NCBI GenBank assembly: GCA_945898055.1
Contig: CAMDGV010000004.1
Coordinates: 62,001-126,000, forward strand
Source of the DNA: Akkermansia muciniphila
GTDB lineage: Bacteria > Verrucomicrobiota > Verrucomicrobiia > Limisphaerales > UBA9464
Length of the DNA stretch: 64,000 bases
Reading direction: 5' to 3'
The translations under genes and the position numbers were made by a program. Below, one piece after another: positions 52,832-60,644 of the stretch; the first letter of the stretch is position 1; each line of letters starts with the position of its first letter. The notes beneath the pieces were generated by a model. That model did no database searches, was not told where the DNA came from, and worked only from the letters and a program-made list of their open reading frames with translations.

Positions 52832-54745
52832 ATGCATCGCGCCTGTATCGAACCTTGGCTGACGAAGGCGACCTGCTGGGCATCGCTGCTTGCTGCCTGC
52901 TTGTTGACGGTCGCCGCCGCCGAACCCGAGGCGGGCAGGACGAACGTCCCGTCCCGCGTCCTAGATTGGCTCACGAAGCAGCTTCCGCAGCCGCGGCCCG
53001 AAGCCGGCTACGTGTCCTCGGCCGCGTGCGTGGGATGCCACGCCGACGAGCACGCATCTTGGCATCGGTCCTATCATCGGACTATGACCCAGCCTGCGAC
53101 GCCCGACACCGTCCTGGGCCGCTTCGACGGCACCACGGTCCCGTCGGGAGGGCTCGATTACCGGGTATCGACGGAGGGCGCCACGTTGGTCGCCGAGATG
53201 CCCGACCCAGACGTGCTGATGTACGTGATCCAGGGCGGCCGGAAGCTCCCGTTGGAGAAGATTCCCCGGGTCAAGCGACCGGTGGTGATGGCGACCGGCT
53301 CGCACAACTACCAGACCTACTGGGTCACGAGCCCGCGGTATCCGGGCCTGTTGCAAACGTTGCCGCTGGTGTTCCTCCCCGAGACCGGCCAGTGGATCCC
53401 GCGCGAACAGGCCTTCATGCGGGCACCGGACGACAAGGAGCGGTTAGTCACCCAGTGGAACCACCACTGCATCCGCTGCCACAGCACCGGCGGCAACCCC
53501 GGCCTCGACGAGAAGGGCCAACTCCGGTCCAAGGTCGGCGAGCTCGGCATCGCCTGCGAGGCCTGCCACGGCCCCGGTAAGGCGCACGTCAACAAGCACA
53601 GCCTCGTAGGAGCGGCGGCGACCCGCGGCAAGAAGGAAAATGATCCGACCATCGTCAACCCGGCGAAGCTCGACCCGGTCCGCTCGACCCAGGTCTGCGG
53701 CCAGTGCCACGGCAACTACATCATGCGGGACGAATTCGCGATGGAGTCCGCCCGCAGCGGTCCGCTCTATACCCCCGGAGAGGACCTCCACCGCACGCGC
53801 TACTACATCCAGTTCCCCGGCAAGGATGCCACGCCGGAGCAACGCGCCGAGTTCGCCAAGAACCGGGATTTCTATGCAAGCCGCTGGTGGGACGACGGCA
53901 CGGTCCTTGCCGGCGGCCGCGAGTACACCGCCTTTCTCTCCACCCCGTGCCATACCCGCGGGATGATGACCTGCCTGTCCTGCCACTCGATGCACGACAG
54001 CCCTCCCGACGATCAACTCAAGCGCGGCCATGACGGCCCAGCATCGTGTGTCCAGTGTCATCGCGAGGAACGCTTCGGGGCCCGCCTCGCCGAGCACACC
54101 CACCACGCCGCGGGTTCGGCCGGGAGCAATTGTGTCGACTGCCACATGCCCCATACGACCTACGCGCTGTTCAAGGCCATCCGGTCGCACCAGATCGCGT
54201 CGCCGCGCATCGGGGCCGGCGTCCGCGATGGCGCGCCGAACGCGTGCAACCTCTGCCATCTCGACCGGACGCTCGCGTGGACCCAGGAACAGCTCTCGAC
54301 GTGGTACCGGCAGCCGAAGGTCCCGCTGACGGAAGAGCAAAAGACCGTGCCGGCCTCACTGCTGTGGTCGTTGAAGGGACACGCCGCCCAGCGCCTCATC
54401 ACCGCGTGGCATTTCGGATGGAAGCCCGCCCAAGCGGCCTCGGGCACCGATTGGAGCGCGCCGTATATCGCGCGGTTGCTCGACGACAGCTACGGCCCGG
54501 TTCGGTTCGTCGCGGCACGTTCATTACGAACGCTGCCCGGCTTCGCGGATTTCAAGACCGATTTCCTCGCCGATGCCTCCGGCCTGAGAGCGGCCAAGAC
54601 CAATGTCCTAGCGCGGTGGACCGAAGCGCGCCGGACGAAGCCACCGGCCCCCGCCGCCCCGGCTCCAGCCAACTCGCTCGACGAGGCCCGCATCCAGCGG
54701 CTGCTCGACGAGCAAGACCCGCGGCCGGTCACGATCCAAGAGTGA
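52832..54745 (+). CDS. Secreted octaheme-type c cytochrome
   Basis: 637 residues with a signal peptide (WASLLAACLLTVAAAEP). Eight CxxCH heme sites: CVGCH (66-70), CIRCH, CEACH, CGQCH, CLSCH, CVQCH, CVDCH and CNLCH. The architecture resembles the cytochrome c554/multiheme family annotated in PVC (ACVGCHADEHASWHRSYHRT, GIACEACHGPGKAHV, NCVDCHMPHTTYALFKAIRS, HQIASPRIGAG). The last ~130 residues have HEAT-like character without hemes. Periplasmic electron transfer is inferred. The gene is much richer in G/C at third positions than its neighbours and is bounded by box A on both sides. Confidence 0.85.
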   Translation: MHRACIEPWLTKATCWASLLAACLLTVAAAEPEAGRTNVPSRVLDWLTKQLPQPRPEAGYVSSAACVGCHADEHASWHRSYHRTMTQPATPDTVLGRFDGTTVPSGGLDYRVSTEGATLVAEMPDPDVLMYVIQGGRKLPLEKIPRVKRPVVMATGSHNYQTYWVTSPRYPGLLQTLPLVFLPETGQWIPREQAFMRAPDDKERLVTQWNHHCIRCHSTGGNPGLDEKGQLRSKVGELGIACEACHGPGKAHVNKHSLVGAAATRGKKENDPTIVNPAKLDPVRSTQVCGQCHGNYIMRDEFAMESARSGPLYTPGEDLHRTRYYIQFPGKDATPEQRAEFAKNRDFYASRWWDDGTVLAGGREYTAFLSTPCHTRGMMTCLSCHSMHDSPPDDQLKRGHDGPASCVQCHREERFGARLAEHTHHAAGSAGSNCVDCHMPHTTYALFKAIRSHQIASPRIGAGVRDGAPNACNLCHLDRTLAWTQEQLSTWYRQPKVPLTEEQKTVPASLLWSLKGHAAQRLITAWHFGWKPAQAASGTDWSAPYIARLLDDSYGPVRFVAARSLRTLPGFADFKTDFLADASGLRAAKTNVLARWTEARRTKPPAPAAPAPANSLDEARIQRLLDEQDPRPVTIQE

Positions 54746-54772
54746 ACCCGCGGTGGGCCGTTTTCCCCTCCC

Positions 54773-54890
54773 CGTCAAAAAAGCAATTTCCTATCAGTTT
54801 TTCACGCCCGCTTCGCTCAAGACGCCAAGACGCAAAGGATTCAAGGGAGAGGAATAGATAGCCTGCCCCATAGTTTTACCCCTCCCAATC
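54773..54890 (+). repeat. Partial unit of the palindromic repeat (box A, left arm, box C)
   Basis: Box A at 54773-54799, then the left hairpin arm (TTCACGCCCGCTTCGCTC, AAGACGCCAAGACGCAAAG) and box C at 54858-54869. The right arm is absent. It starts 28 bp after the stop of the cytochrome gene. Confidence 0.8.
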
Positions 54891-54924
54891 CTCGAACGTT
54901 CGGCAAAAAAATCTGGAATTTCAT

Positions 54925-54945
54925 AAGCAATACGGCATATTGCTT
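54925..54945. promoter_or_regulatory. Palindromic operator candidate of brnTA
   Basis: AAGCAATA (54925-54932) and TATTGCTT (54938-54945) form a perfect 8-bp inverted repeat around CGGCA, ending 8 bp before the brnT ATG. BrnA antitoxins repress their own operon by binding such sites, so this is the probable operator. Confidence 0.6.
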
Positions 54946-54953
54946 CGGCTGGT

Positions 54954-55247
54954 ATGCCGAACCTTAAATTTGAGTGGAATCCAAAGAAGGCCGCATCGAA
55001 TGCGATAAAGCATCAAATTACGTTTGATGAGGCACGAAGTGTTTTCCTGGATGAGTATGCGCTCGTGATTCCAGATCCGGAACATTCTGCTGTTGAGGAC
55101 CGTTTTGTGATTTTAGGTCTTAGCGCTGAAAAGCGAGCGCTCGTTGTTGTTCACTGTTTTCGTGAGGCAAAATCAGTGATTAGGATTATTTCTGCGAGGA
55201 AAGCCGGAACCAAAGAACAAATTCATTATTGGAGAAATAAATTATGA
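54954..55247 (+). CDS. brnT: BrnT-family ribonuclease toxin
   Basis: 97 residues. The start FEWNPKKAASNAIKHQITFD, then EARSVFLDE, followed by RFVILGLSAEKRALVVVHCF and IRIISARKAGTKEQIHYW are the standard BrnT motifs. BrnT has a RelE-like fold and cleaves RNA. It overlaps brnA by 4 bp (ATGA), toxin gene first, as usual in this family. AT-rich compared with the flanking cytochrome gene. Confidence 0.93.
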   Translation: MPNLKFEWNPKKAASNAIKHQITFDEARSVFLDEYALVIPDPEHSAVEDRFVILGLSAEKRALVVVHCFREAKSVIRIISARKAGTKEQIHYWRNKL

Positions 55248-55471
55248 AAACTGAATATAACTTCGCAAATGCAGTTCGTAATCCTTATATTAAGAAGGCG
55301 AAGAAGACCGTCACCATTCGTCTTGAGAATGATGTCATTGAGTATTTTAAAGCTATGTCTACTGAGACCGGAATTCCGTATCAGAATTTGATAAATTTAT
55401 ATCTTCGAGACTGCGCGGAGCATAGCCGCAAGCTTAGCTTGGTTTGGAATAGAAAGACGCATACCGCCTAA
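55244..55471 (+). CDS. brnA: BrnA-family antitoxin
   Basis: 75 residues. N-terminal part NAVRNPYIKKAKKTVTIRLE, then NDVIEYFKAMSTETGIPYQN and LINLYLRDCAE, is the ribbon-helix-helix form of BrnA. It neutralises BrnT and should bind the palindrome at 54925-54945. Intact pair. The repeat cluster begins 117 bp downstream. Confidence 0.9.
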   Translation: MKTEYNFANAVRNPYIKKAKKTVTIRLENDVIEYFKAMSTETGIPYQNLINLYLRDCAEHSRKLSLVWNRKTHTA

Positions 55472-55587
55472 TCAAAGCGTATGAATTTCTCTGGAGCCAG
55501 AAACCCAGAAACTAAACAGCCGAACTAGGCACTACAGCCTATGGCGAGGAGTGATCGGCCAAGTTTTCCGACAAAACACCACCCCTT

Positions 55588-55894
55588 AAGAGAAATCAAT
55601 AGCCTGCCCCATAGTTTTACCCCTCCTAATCCCCTTCCCCCTTTGCGTCTCCGCGTCTTTGCGTGAGACCTCATCCGCCCTTTCCCGTCCTCCTAAAAAA
55701 GCAATTTCCTATCAGTTTCTCACGCCCGCTTCGCTCAAGACGCCAAGACGCAAAGGATTCAAGGGCGAGAAATCAATAGCCTGCCCCATAGTTTTACCCC
55801 TCCCAATCCTCTTCTCCCCTTTGCGTCTTCGCGTCTTCGCGTGAGACCTCATCCGCCCTTTCCCGTCCTCCTAAAAAAGCAATTTCCTATCAGT
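55588..55894 (+). repeat. Tandem palindromic repeat cluster (right half, one full 178-bp unit, box A)
   Basis: A right half-unit (55588-55694), one complete unit (55695-55872) and a following box A (55873-55894). The full unit has left arm TCTCACGC...AAGACGCAAAGG from 55718 and right arm CCTTTGCGTCTTCGCGTC ...GCGTGAGA to 55846, able to form a long imperfect hairpin with box C (55776-55787) in the loop. The second box A continues straight into the leader of the GDSL hydrolase gene, which shows nothing else recognised before 56097. Confidence 0.85.
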
Positions 55895-56096
55895 CTCTGC
55901 GCGTTCGCTGTGACGGAGCCGGAACACGTCTGGCCCTTGACTCTTAATTGATAGACGGGCCGCGAACGTGGACGAAAGTGCCGAATCGGCACCTTCCCAT
56001 CGCTCCGTTCCATCGCCCACTTCTAACGATTCGGGCTCGATTCCGCCTTCGTTCCGCAGGATGGTTTCGCGCGAAGCCCCAACCCCACCGCATTTT

Positions 56097-56804
56097 ATGT
56101 TCCGCCGATTGCTCTCTTCCCTCGTCGCCTTCGTGTTCCTGCCTCTCGCGCTCGGCGCGCAAACGGCGGCGCCCACGTGGCCGAAGCCGAAACCCGCGTC
56201 CAACGATTTTTCAAAATGGGAAAAGGCTGTGTCTGCCTTTGAAGCCGCGGACAAAATCGATCCCCCTCCGCAGGGTGCCGTGCTCTTCGTCGGCTCCTCG
56301 ACCATCGTACGATGGAAGTCGCTCGCCGCCGATTTTCCTTCGACCGCCGTCCTCAATCGCGGCTTCGGCGGCAACCAGATCAAGGACTGCACGCACTACG
56401 CCGAGCGGATGATCTTTCCCTACGCGCCCAGCGCGATCTTCCTCCGCGCCGGCGGTAATGACCTCAACGCCGGCTGGCCCGTCGAGCAAGTGTTCGCTGA
56501 TTTTAAGGCCTTCGTCGTCAATGTTCGCGGCAAACTACCCAACGTCCCCATCTTCTTCATCAGCCTTTCGCCCTCGATCAAGCGCCTCGAACAAGTCGCC
56601 GCCGGCAACCAGCTCAACGATCTCGTCGCCGCTTACTGCAAGACCGAGCGCGGCCTGACCTACATCGACACCCGCACCCTCACCCTCGACACCGTGGGCA
56701 AAGTGCGGCCCGAAATCTTCGCCGCCGACCTGCTGCATCTCAACGGCGAGGGCTACAAACTGCTCGTGGCTGCGGTGCGCCCTTTTGTGCCGAAGACGAA
56801 GTAA
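56097..56804 (+). CDS. Secreted SGNH/GDSL hydrolase
   Basis: ATG at 56097 begins a signal peptide (MFRRLLSSLVAFVFLPLALG); the open frame reaches 55968. About 235 residues. SGNH blocks: block I LFVGSSTIVRWKSLA (Ser), block II region LNRGFGGNQIKD, block III FLRAGGNDLNAG with GGND, block V DLLHLNGEGYKLLV with Asp and His. Typical of PVC exported lipases and carbohydrate esterases. The sulfatase begins 66 bp downstream on the same strand, which suggests a polysaccharide-degradation pair. Confidence 0.88.
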   Translation: MFRRLLSSLVAFVFLPLALGAQTAAPTWPKPKPASNDFSKWEKAVSAFEAADKIDPPPQGAVLFVGSSTIVRWKSLAADFPSTAVLNRGFGGNQIKDCTHYAERMIFPYAPSAIFLRAGGNDLNAGWPVEQVFADFKAFVVNVRGKLPNVPIFFISLSPSIKRLEQVAAGNQLNDLVAAYCKTERGLTYIDTRTLTLDTVGKVRPEIFAADLLHLNGEGYKLLVAAVRPFVPKTK

Positions 56805-56870
56805 GCGGCGCAATCGCGCCTCCTCGTTGCGCTCACCTCCGCCTTTTCCGTTTCGAAACTTCCCCTGAAA

Positions 56871-57557
56871 ATGAAAATATCCCTCGCGCTCCTGTTCGCC
56901 GGCGTCCTCGCGACGCTCGCCTCCGTCGCCTCGTCCGCCGAACGCAAGCCCAACGTCCTCGTCATCCTCGCCGACGATCTCGGTTGGGGTGAGCTCACGT
57001 GCCAAGGTTTTACCCGGGATATTCCCACGCCCCACATCGACTCGATCGCGAAGAACGGCATCCGGTTCACCAACGGCTACGTCAGTGGGCCGTATTGCAG
57101 CCCCACTCGCGCTGGCTTCATGACGGGCCGCTATCAGCAGCGGTTCAGCCACGAGTTCAATCCCGGACCCGCCGAGGCGGCGGTGAAGAATTTCGGACTG
57201 TCACTCCAGGAGACGACCATTGCCGACCGGTTGAAGACGGTCGGCTACGCGACCGGGTGGTTCGGTAAATCGCATTTGGGCTACGAGCCGCAATTTCATC
57301 CGCTCAAGCGCGGCTTCGACGAATTCTTCGGCTTCCTCGGTGGCGCGCATTCCTACCTCGACGCCGCCAGCGACAAGAGCAACCCGATCCAGCGCGGCAC
57401 GACGCCCGTCAACTCACTCGACTACACCACCGACGCCTTCGGCCGTGAGGCCATCGCGTTCATTGAGCGCCACCGCGACCGCCCGTGGTTCTGTTACCTG
57501 CCGTTCAACGCCGTGCACGCGCCGCTGCAGTCGACCGAAAAATCCTATCAGTGTTAG
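56871..57557 (+). pseudogene. Type I sulfatase truncated by the repeat
   Basis: Signal peptide (ISLALLFAGVLATLASVASS) and the sulfatase N-terminus RKPNVLVILADDLGWGELTC. The active-site signature is CSPTRAGFMTGRYQ, with the Cys that becomes formylglycine. GWFGKSHLGYEPQFHPLKRG follows. The family runs to about 450-500 residues; here the frame enters the repeat after FNAVHAPLQSTE and ends as KSYQC. The second half, with more metal and sulfate ligands, is missing, so the product should be inactive. Confidence 0.88.
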
Positions 57558-57826
57558 TTCTCACGCCCGCTTCGCTCAAGACGCCAAGACGCAAAGAATT
57601 CAAGGGAGAGAAATCAATAGCCTGCCCCATAGTTTTAACCCTCCCAATCCTCTTCTCCCCTTTGCGTCTTCGCGTCTTTGCGTGAGACCTCATCCGCCCT
57701 TTCCCCCTCCTCCTAAAAAAGCAATTTCCTATCAGTTTCAGTTCTCACGCCCGCTTCGATCAAGACGCCAAGACGCAAAGGATTCAAGGGAGAGAAATCA
57801 ATAGCCTGCCCCAGAGTTTTAACCCT
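57536..57826 (+). repeat. Second tandem palindromic repeat cluster
   Basis: A degenerate box A (57536-57552, CCTATCAGTG core) begins a complete unit to 57714. A second box A (57709-57737), left arm and box C (57801-57812) follow and then stop. The spacing between CCTATCAG cores is 184 bp, against 178 bp in the 55.7 kb cluster. It interrupts the sulfatase gene and ends about 65 bp before the next chromosomal gene. Confidence 0.85.
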
Positions 57827-57890
57827 TGAGGTCATCGGGAGATTTCAGGAATTGTCCAATTTTTAATTCGCGAGTAAACTTTGTTTAACG

Positions 57891-58640
57891 ATGAAAGTTC
57901 TTGTTCTTGCCGCTGGCTACGCTACCCGCTTGTACCCACTGACTTTGACTCAACCCAAGCCACTTCTTTACGTCGCTGGAAAGCCAATGGTGGACCACGT
58001 TCTCGATAATTTGGCACCAATCGGCTCCATCGACCGGGTCTACGTCGTTACCAACGCGAAGTTTGCCGAGCAGTTTGCGATATGGGCGGACAATTATAGG
58101 GCGATGAAATCGTCAACCTTAAATTTTACTATCGTCAACGACGGGTCGACCGATGAGACCAATCGACTTGGGGCTATTGGCGATCTGCAGCTCGTTTTAG
58201 ATCGAGAGTGTGTGGACGATGATTTGATCGTTGTCGCTGGGGATAACCTCTTTAACCAAAGCTTAGTTGGATTTGGTACTTATTGCCGATCACAGACCGG
58301 GCCGGTTCTTGGGGTTTACGATGTGGGGAGTCTTGAACAAGCGAGGAAGTATGGAGTAGTGGATGTGGATAACACAGGGCAGATCACCAGTTTCGTTGAG
58401 AAGCCGAGCGCTCCAGCGAGTACTTTAATTGGTATTGCACTCTATTATTATCCAAAGGCATTTTTACCTGAAATTCGGCGCTACTTGGACGAGGGTAATA
58501 ATCCAGACCAACCCGGCCGTCTAATTCAGTGGCTTTATTCGCGAACCCCGGTGATGACGTGGAGCGTCCCAGGTATCTGGTATGATATCGGATCCAAAGA
58601 GACACTAGAGGAGGCGAATCAAATTTTTTCTCGACGCTGA
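57891..58640 (+). CDS. Sugar-1-phosphate nucleotidyltransferase
   Basis: 249 residues. N-terminal pyrophosphorylase motif MKVLVLAAGYATRLYPLTLT (G-x-x-T-R-L-x-P-L-T), QPKPLLYVAGKPMVDHVLDN with the Lys of PKP, DLIVVAGDNLF with the metal Asp, and FVEKPSAPASTLIGIALYYY. C-terminal WYDIGSKETLEEANQIF. This fits the RfbA/GlmU-like group that makes NDP-sugars; which sugar is unknown. No envelope polysaccharide cluster is adjacent. Nothing is recognised in the 270 bp that follow. Confidence 0.9.
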   Translation: MKVLVLAAGYATRLYPLTLTQPKPLLYVAGKPMVDHVLDNLAPIGSIDRVYVVTNAKFAEQFAIWADNYRAMKSSTLNFTIVNDGSTDETNRLGAIGDLQLVLDRECVDDDLIVVAGDNLFNQSLVGFGTYCRSQTGPVLGVYDVGSLEQARKYGVVDVDNTGQITSFVEKPSAPASTLIGIALYYYPKAFLPEIRRYLDEGNNPDQPGRLIQWLYSRTPVMTWSVPGIWYDIGSKETLEEANQIFSRR

Positions 58641-58910
58641 ATCGGTGACTAATCAAGACCGATGCGAAGTTCGGGTCGGCAAATTCTCGAGATGAACCTT
58701 TCGTCGAGTCGAATCAAGGCGAACTGAAGACATTTTATTTTCGCACCTGCCTCCACCGAAATCCAGCGTAGGTAAAGAGGGGCCTGTCTTTGAAAAACCA
58801 CTTAATTTTCTGAAGTTTTTGAGCGATATATTTATCCTCTAGGTGCAGTTTGCGGTCATTGCTTTTTATCATTGCCCCGGTCTTTCCAGCCTTCTGAGCA
58901 GTCAAACTTT

Positions 58911-60413
58911 ATGAATCAATCCACGCCCGTCAAAGGCTTCGCCGGCTTTCTTCAAAAGTTTCTCTGCTTACGTACCGCTCCGCGCGAATTATGGATCATC
59001 TACTTTGCCTATATTTTCGAAAATCTAGCCTACAAAGCAGGAGCGGCTAGCGTTCTTACACTTTGGCTTTCCGACGACCTTGGTTTCGACGACGTTAAGG
59101 CTGGAGCGATGGTTGCAGGATGGTCGGCGATTATGACTTTAATTACCGTCTTTGTGGGATCGCTGACCGACGCACTGGGGATCCGCAGGACCTTTCTCCT
59201 TGGGTTCATCATCTGCCTAATTTCGCGACTGGTGATGACCTCCAGCACCAATCCATGGATTGCCTTACCGGGTGGACTGTACCTTCAAGCCATCGGACTT
59301 GCCTTGATGGTTCCAGTGATGATTATGGCAGTGAAACGCTATACGAACGCGGCTCAACGTTCGATGGCTTTCTCCCTCTACTACGCTTTGATGAATCTCG
59401 GTTACGCCTGTGGTGATTGGATTCTGGATACCGTCCGAGCCAAGCCACCCATTGGGCTCGGTGAACACGGTTCGTGGCTACTGCCGTGGACCTCGATTGA
59501 ATTGAGCACCTACCGAGTCCTAATTCTTTTAAGTGTTATTTTTACGGTTCCCGGCCTGTTGCTAATCTGGGGGTTTGTTCGTAACGGGGTTGAAATGACC
59601 GAAACCGGAGTCAAAATTACCCCTCAGGTTTCCTCAACAGACATCGGCACGCCTTGGCTGCTAACGCTGTGGAACAACGGCAAGGCCACTGCCATTCACA
59701 CCGGCAAGATCTTCTCCGGCCTCTGGGGACAGCCAAAAATTTATCAATTTCTCCTTTTTATGTCATTGGTAGTCGGTGTGAAGATGATTTTCTTCCATCT
59801 CAACTTCACTTTTCCCAAGTTTGCCATTCGCGAACTCGGAGACGGTGCGCCTTTTGCTAAACTGACGGGAATGCTCAACTCCTTATTGATCGTAGTCTTG
59901 GTTCCAATTTGCGGTGCTCTAACCCAGAAGGTCACTGCCTATCGAATGGTCACAGTGGGCAGTTTAATCTCGGCGTTATCCGTGTTTTTTATGGCAATGC
60001 CGCCCGAGTGGTTTAAATCGCTCGCCGACGGTTGGCTTGGTCAGACCATCGCCACCCGTCTTGGGGTCGCCGGACAAGTGAATCCGCTCTTTGTATCGAT
60101 TTTCTTTTTCGTGATTTTTCTCTCCATTGGCGAAGCCCTGTGGTCGCCCCGTCTTTATGAATATTCAGCGGCCATTGCGCCCCGCGGCCAAGAGGCATCC
60201 TATATGGCTTTGTCGTTGTTACCCTTTTTTGGAGCGAAGTTGTTAGTGGGCGGAATTTCGGGACCGTTGCTCACTCACTACTGTCCCTCCACCGGTCCTC
60301 GCAATTCTGGGATGATGTGGCTAATCATCGGTAGTATTGCTCTGATCACACCGGTTGGAGCCTACTTATTTCGGAATAAAATTCAGGTTCAAGAAGAAGG
60401 CCGAAATAAATAG
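58911..60413 (+). CDS. Major facilitator superfamily transporter
   Basis: ATG at 58911 (MNQSTPVKGFAGFLQKF) is preferred to the frame start at 58872. About 500 residues with 12-14 membrane segments. The A-loop-like SLTDALGIRRTFLLGFIICL, then QRSMAFSLYYALMNLGYACG and a long insert in the middle (MTETGVKITPQVSSTDIGTP) suggest a POT/MFS-type carrier. IGEALWSPRLYEYSAAIAPR, then GQEASYMALSLLPFF, is conserved in PVC members. Substrate unknown, peptide or sugar possible. The following 230 bp hold no gene. Confidence 0.8.
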   Translation: MNQSTPVKGFAGFLQKFLCLRTAPRELWIIYFAYIFENLAYKAGAASVLTLWLSDDLGFDDVKAGAMVAGWSAIMTLITVFVGSLTDALGIRRTFLLGFIICLISRLVMTSSTNPWIALPGGLYLQAIGLALMVPVMIMAVKRYTNAAQRSMAFSLYYALMNLGYACGDWILDTVRAKPPIGLGEHGSWLLPWTSIELSTYRVLILLSVIFTVPGLLLIWGFVRNGVEMTETGVKITPQVSSTDIGTPWLLTLWNNGKATAIHTGKIFSGLWGQPKIYQFLLFMSLVVGVKMIFFHLNFTFPKFAIRELGDGAPFAKLTGMLNSLLIVVLVPICGALTQKVTAYRMVTVGSLISALSVFFMAMPPEWFKSLADGWLGQTIATRLGVAGQVNPLFVSIFFFVIFLSIGEALWSPRLYEYSAAIAPRGQEASYMALSLLPFFGAKLLVGGISGPLLTHYCPSTGPRNSGMMWLIIGSIALITPVGAYLFRNKIQVQEEGRNK

Positions 60414-60644
60414 TTCCTGACCCAATAAAATCTCCATAAGAGAGGTAAAATTTTAAAATAAACTCGGTCGCACCCACGAATCAACTAAGAGCGGCCATTT
60501 TCACTTTCTTAACCCGCGACTCTCTTGCTTTTCATCTCAAGTTTCATCAGTCAACTCAAGGATCGATCAATGAATTGAAGGTTTCAGATTTTCTAAAACT
60601 GACCCCTCAAGGAATTTAAAATTGAGATTTCTGACCTCACTCAC

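Noticed and set aside
53444-54340. Long open frame on the minus strand inside the cytochrome gene
   Set aside because: It is a high-GC shadow; the plus-strand frame has eight CxxCH motifs and a signal peptide.
55588-57826. Repeat clusters as a CRISPR array or integron attC sites
   Set aside because: The units are ~180 bp, tandem and near identical with no spacers. No integrase or cas gene is present and the attC core GTTRRRY pairing was not found.
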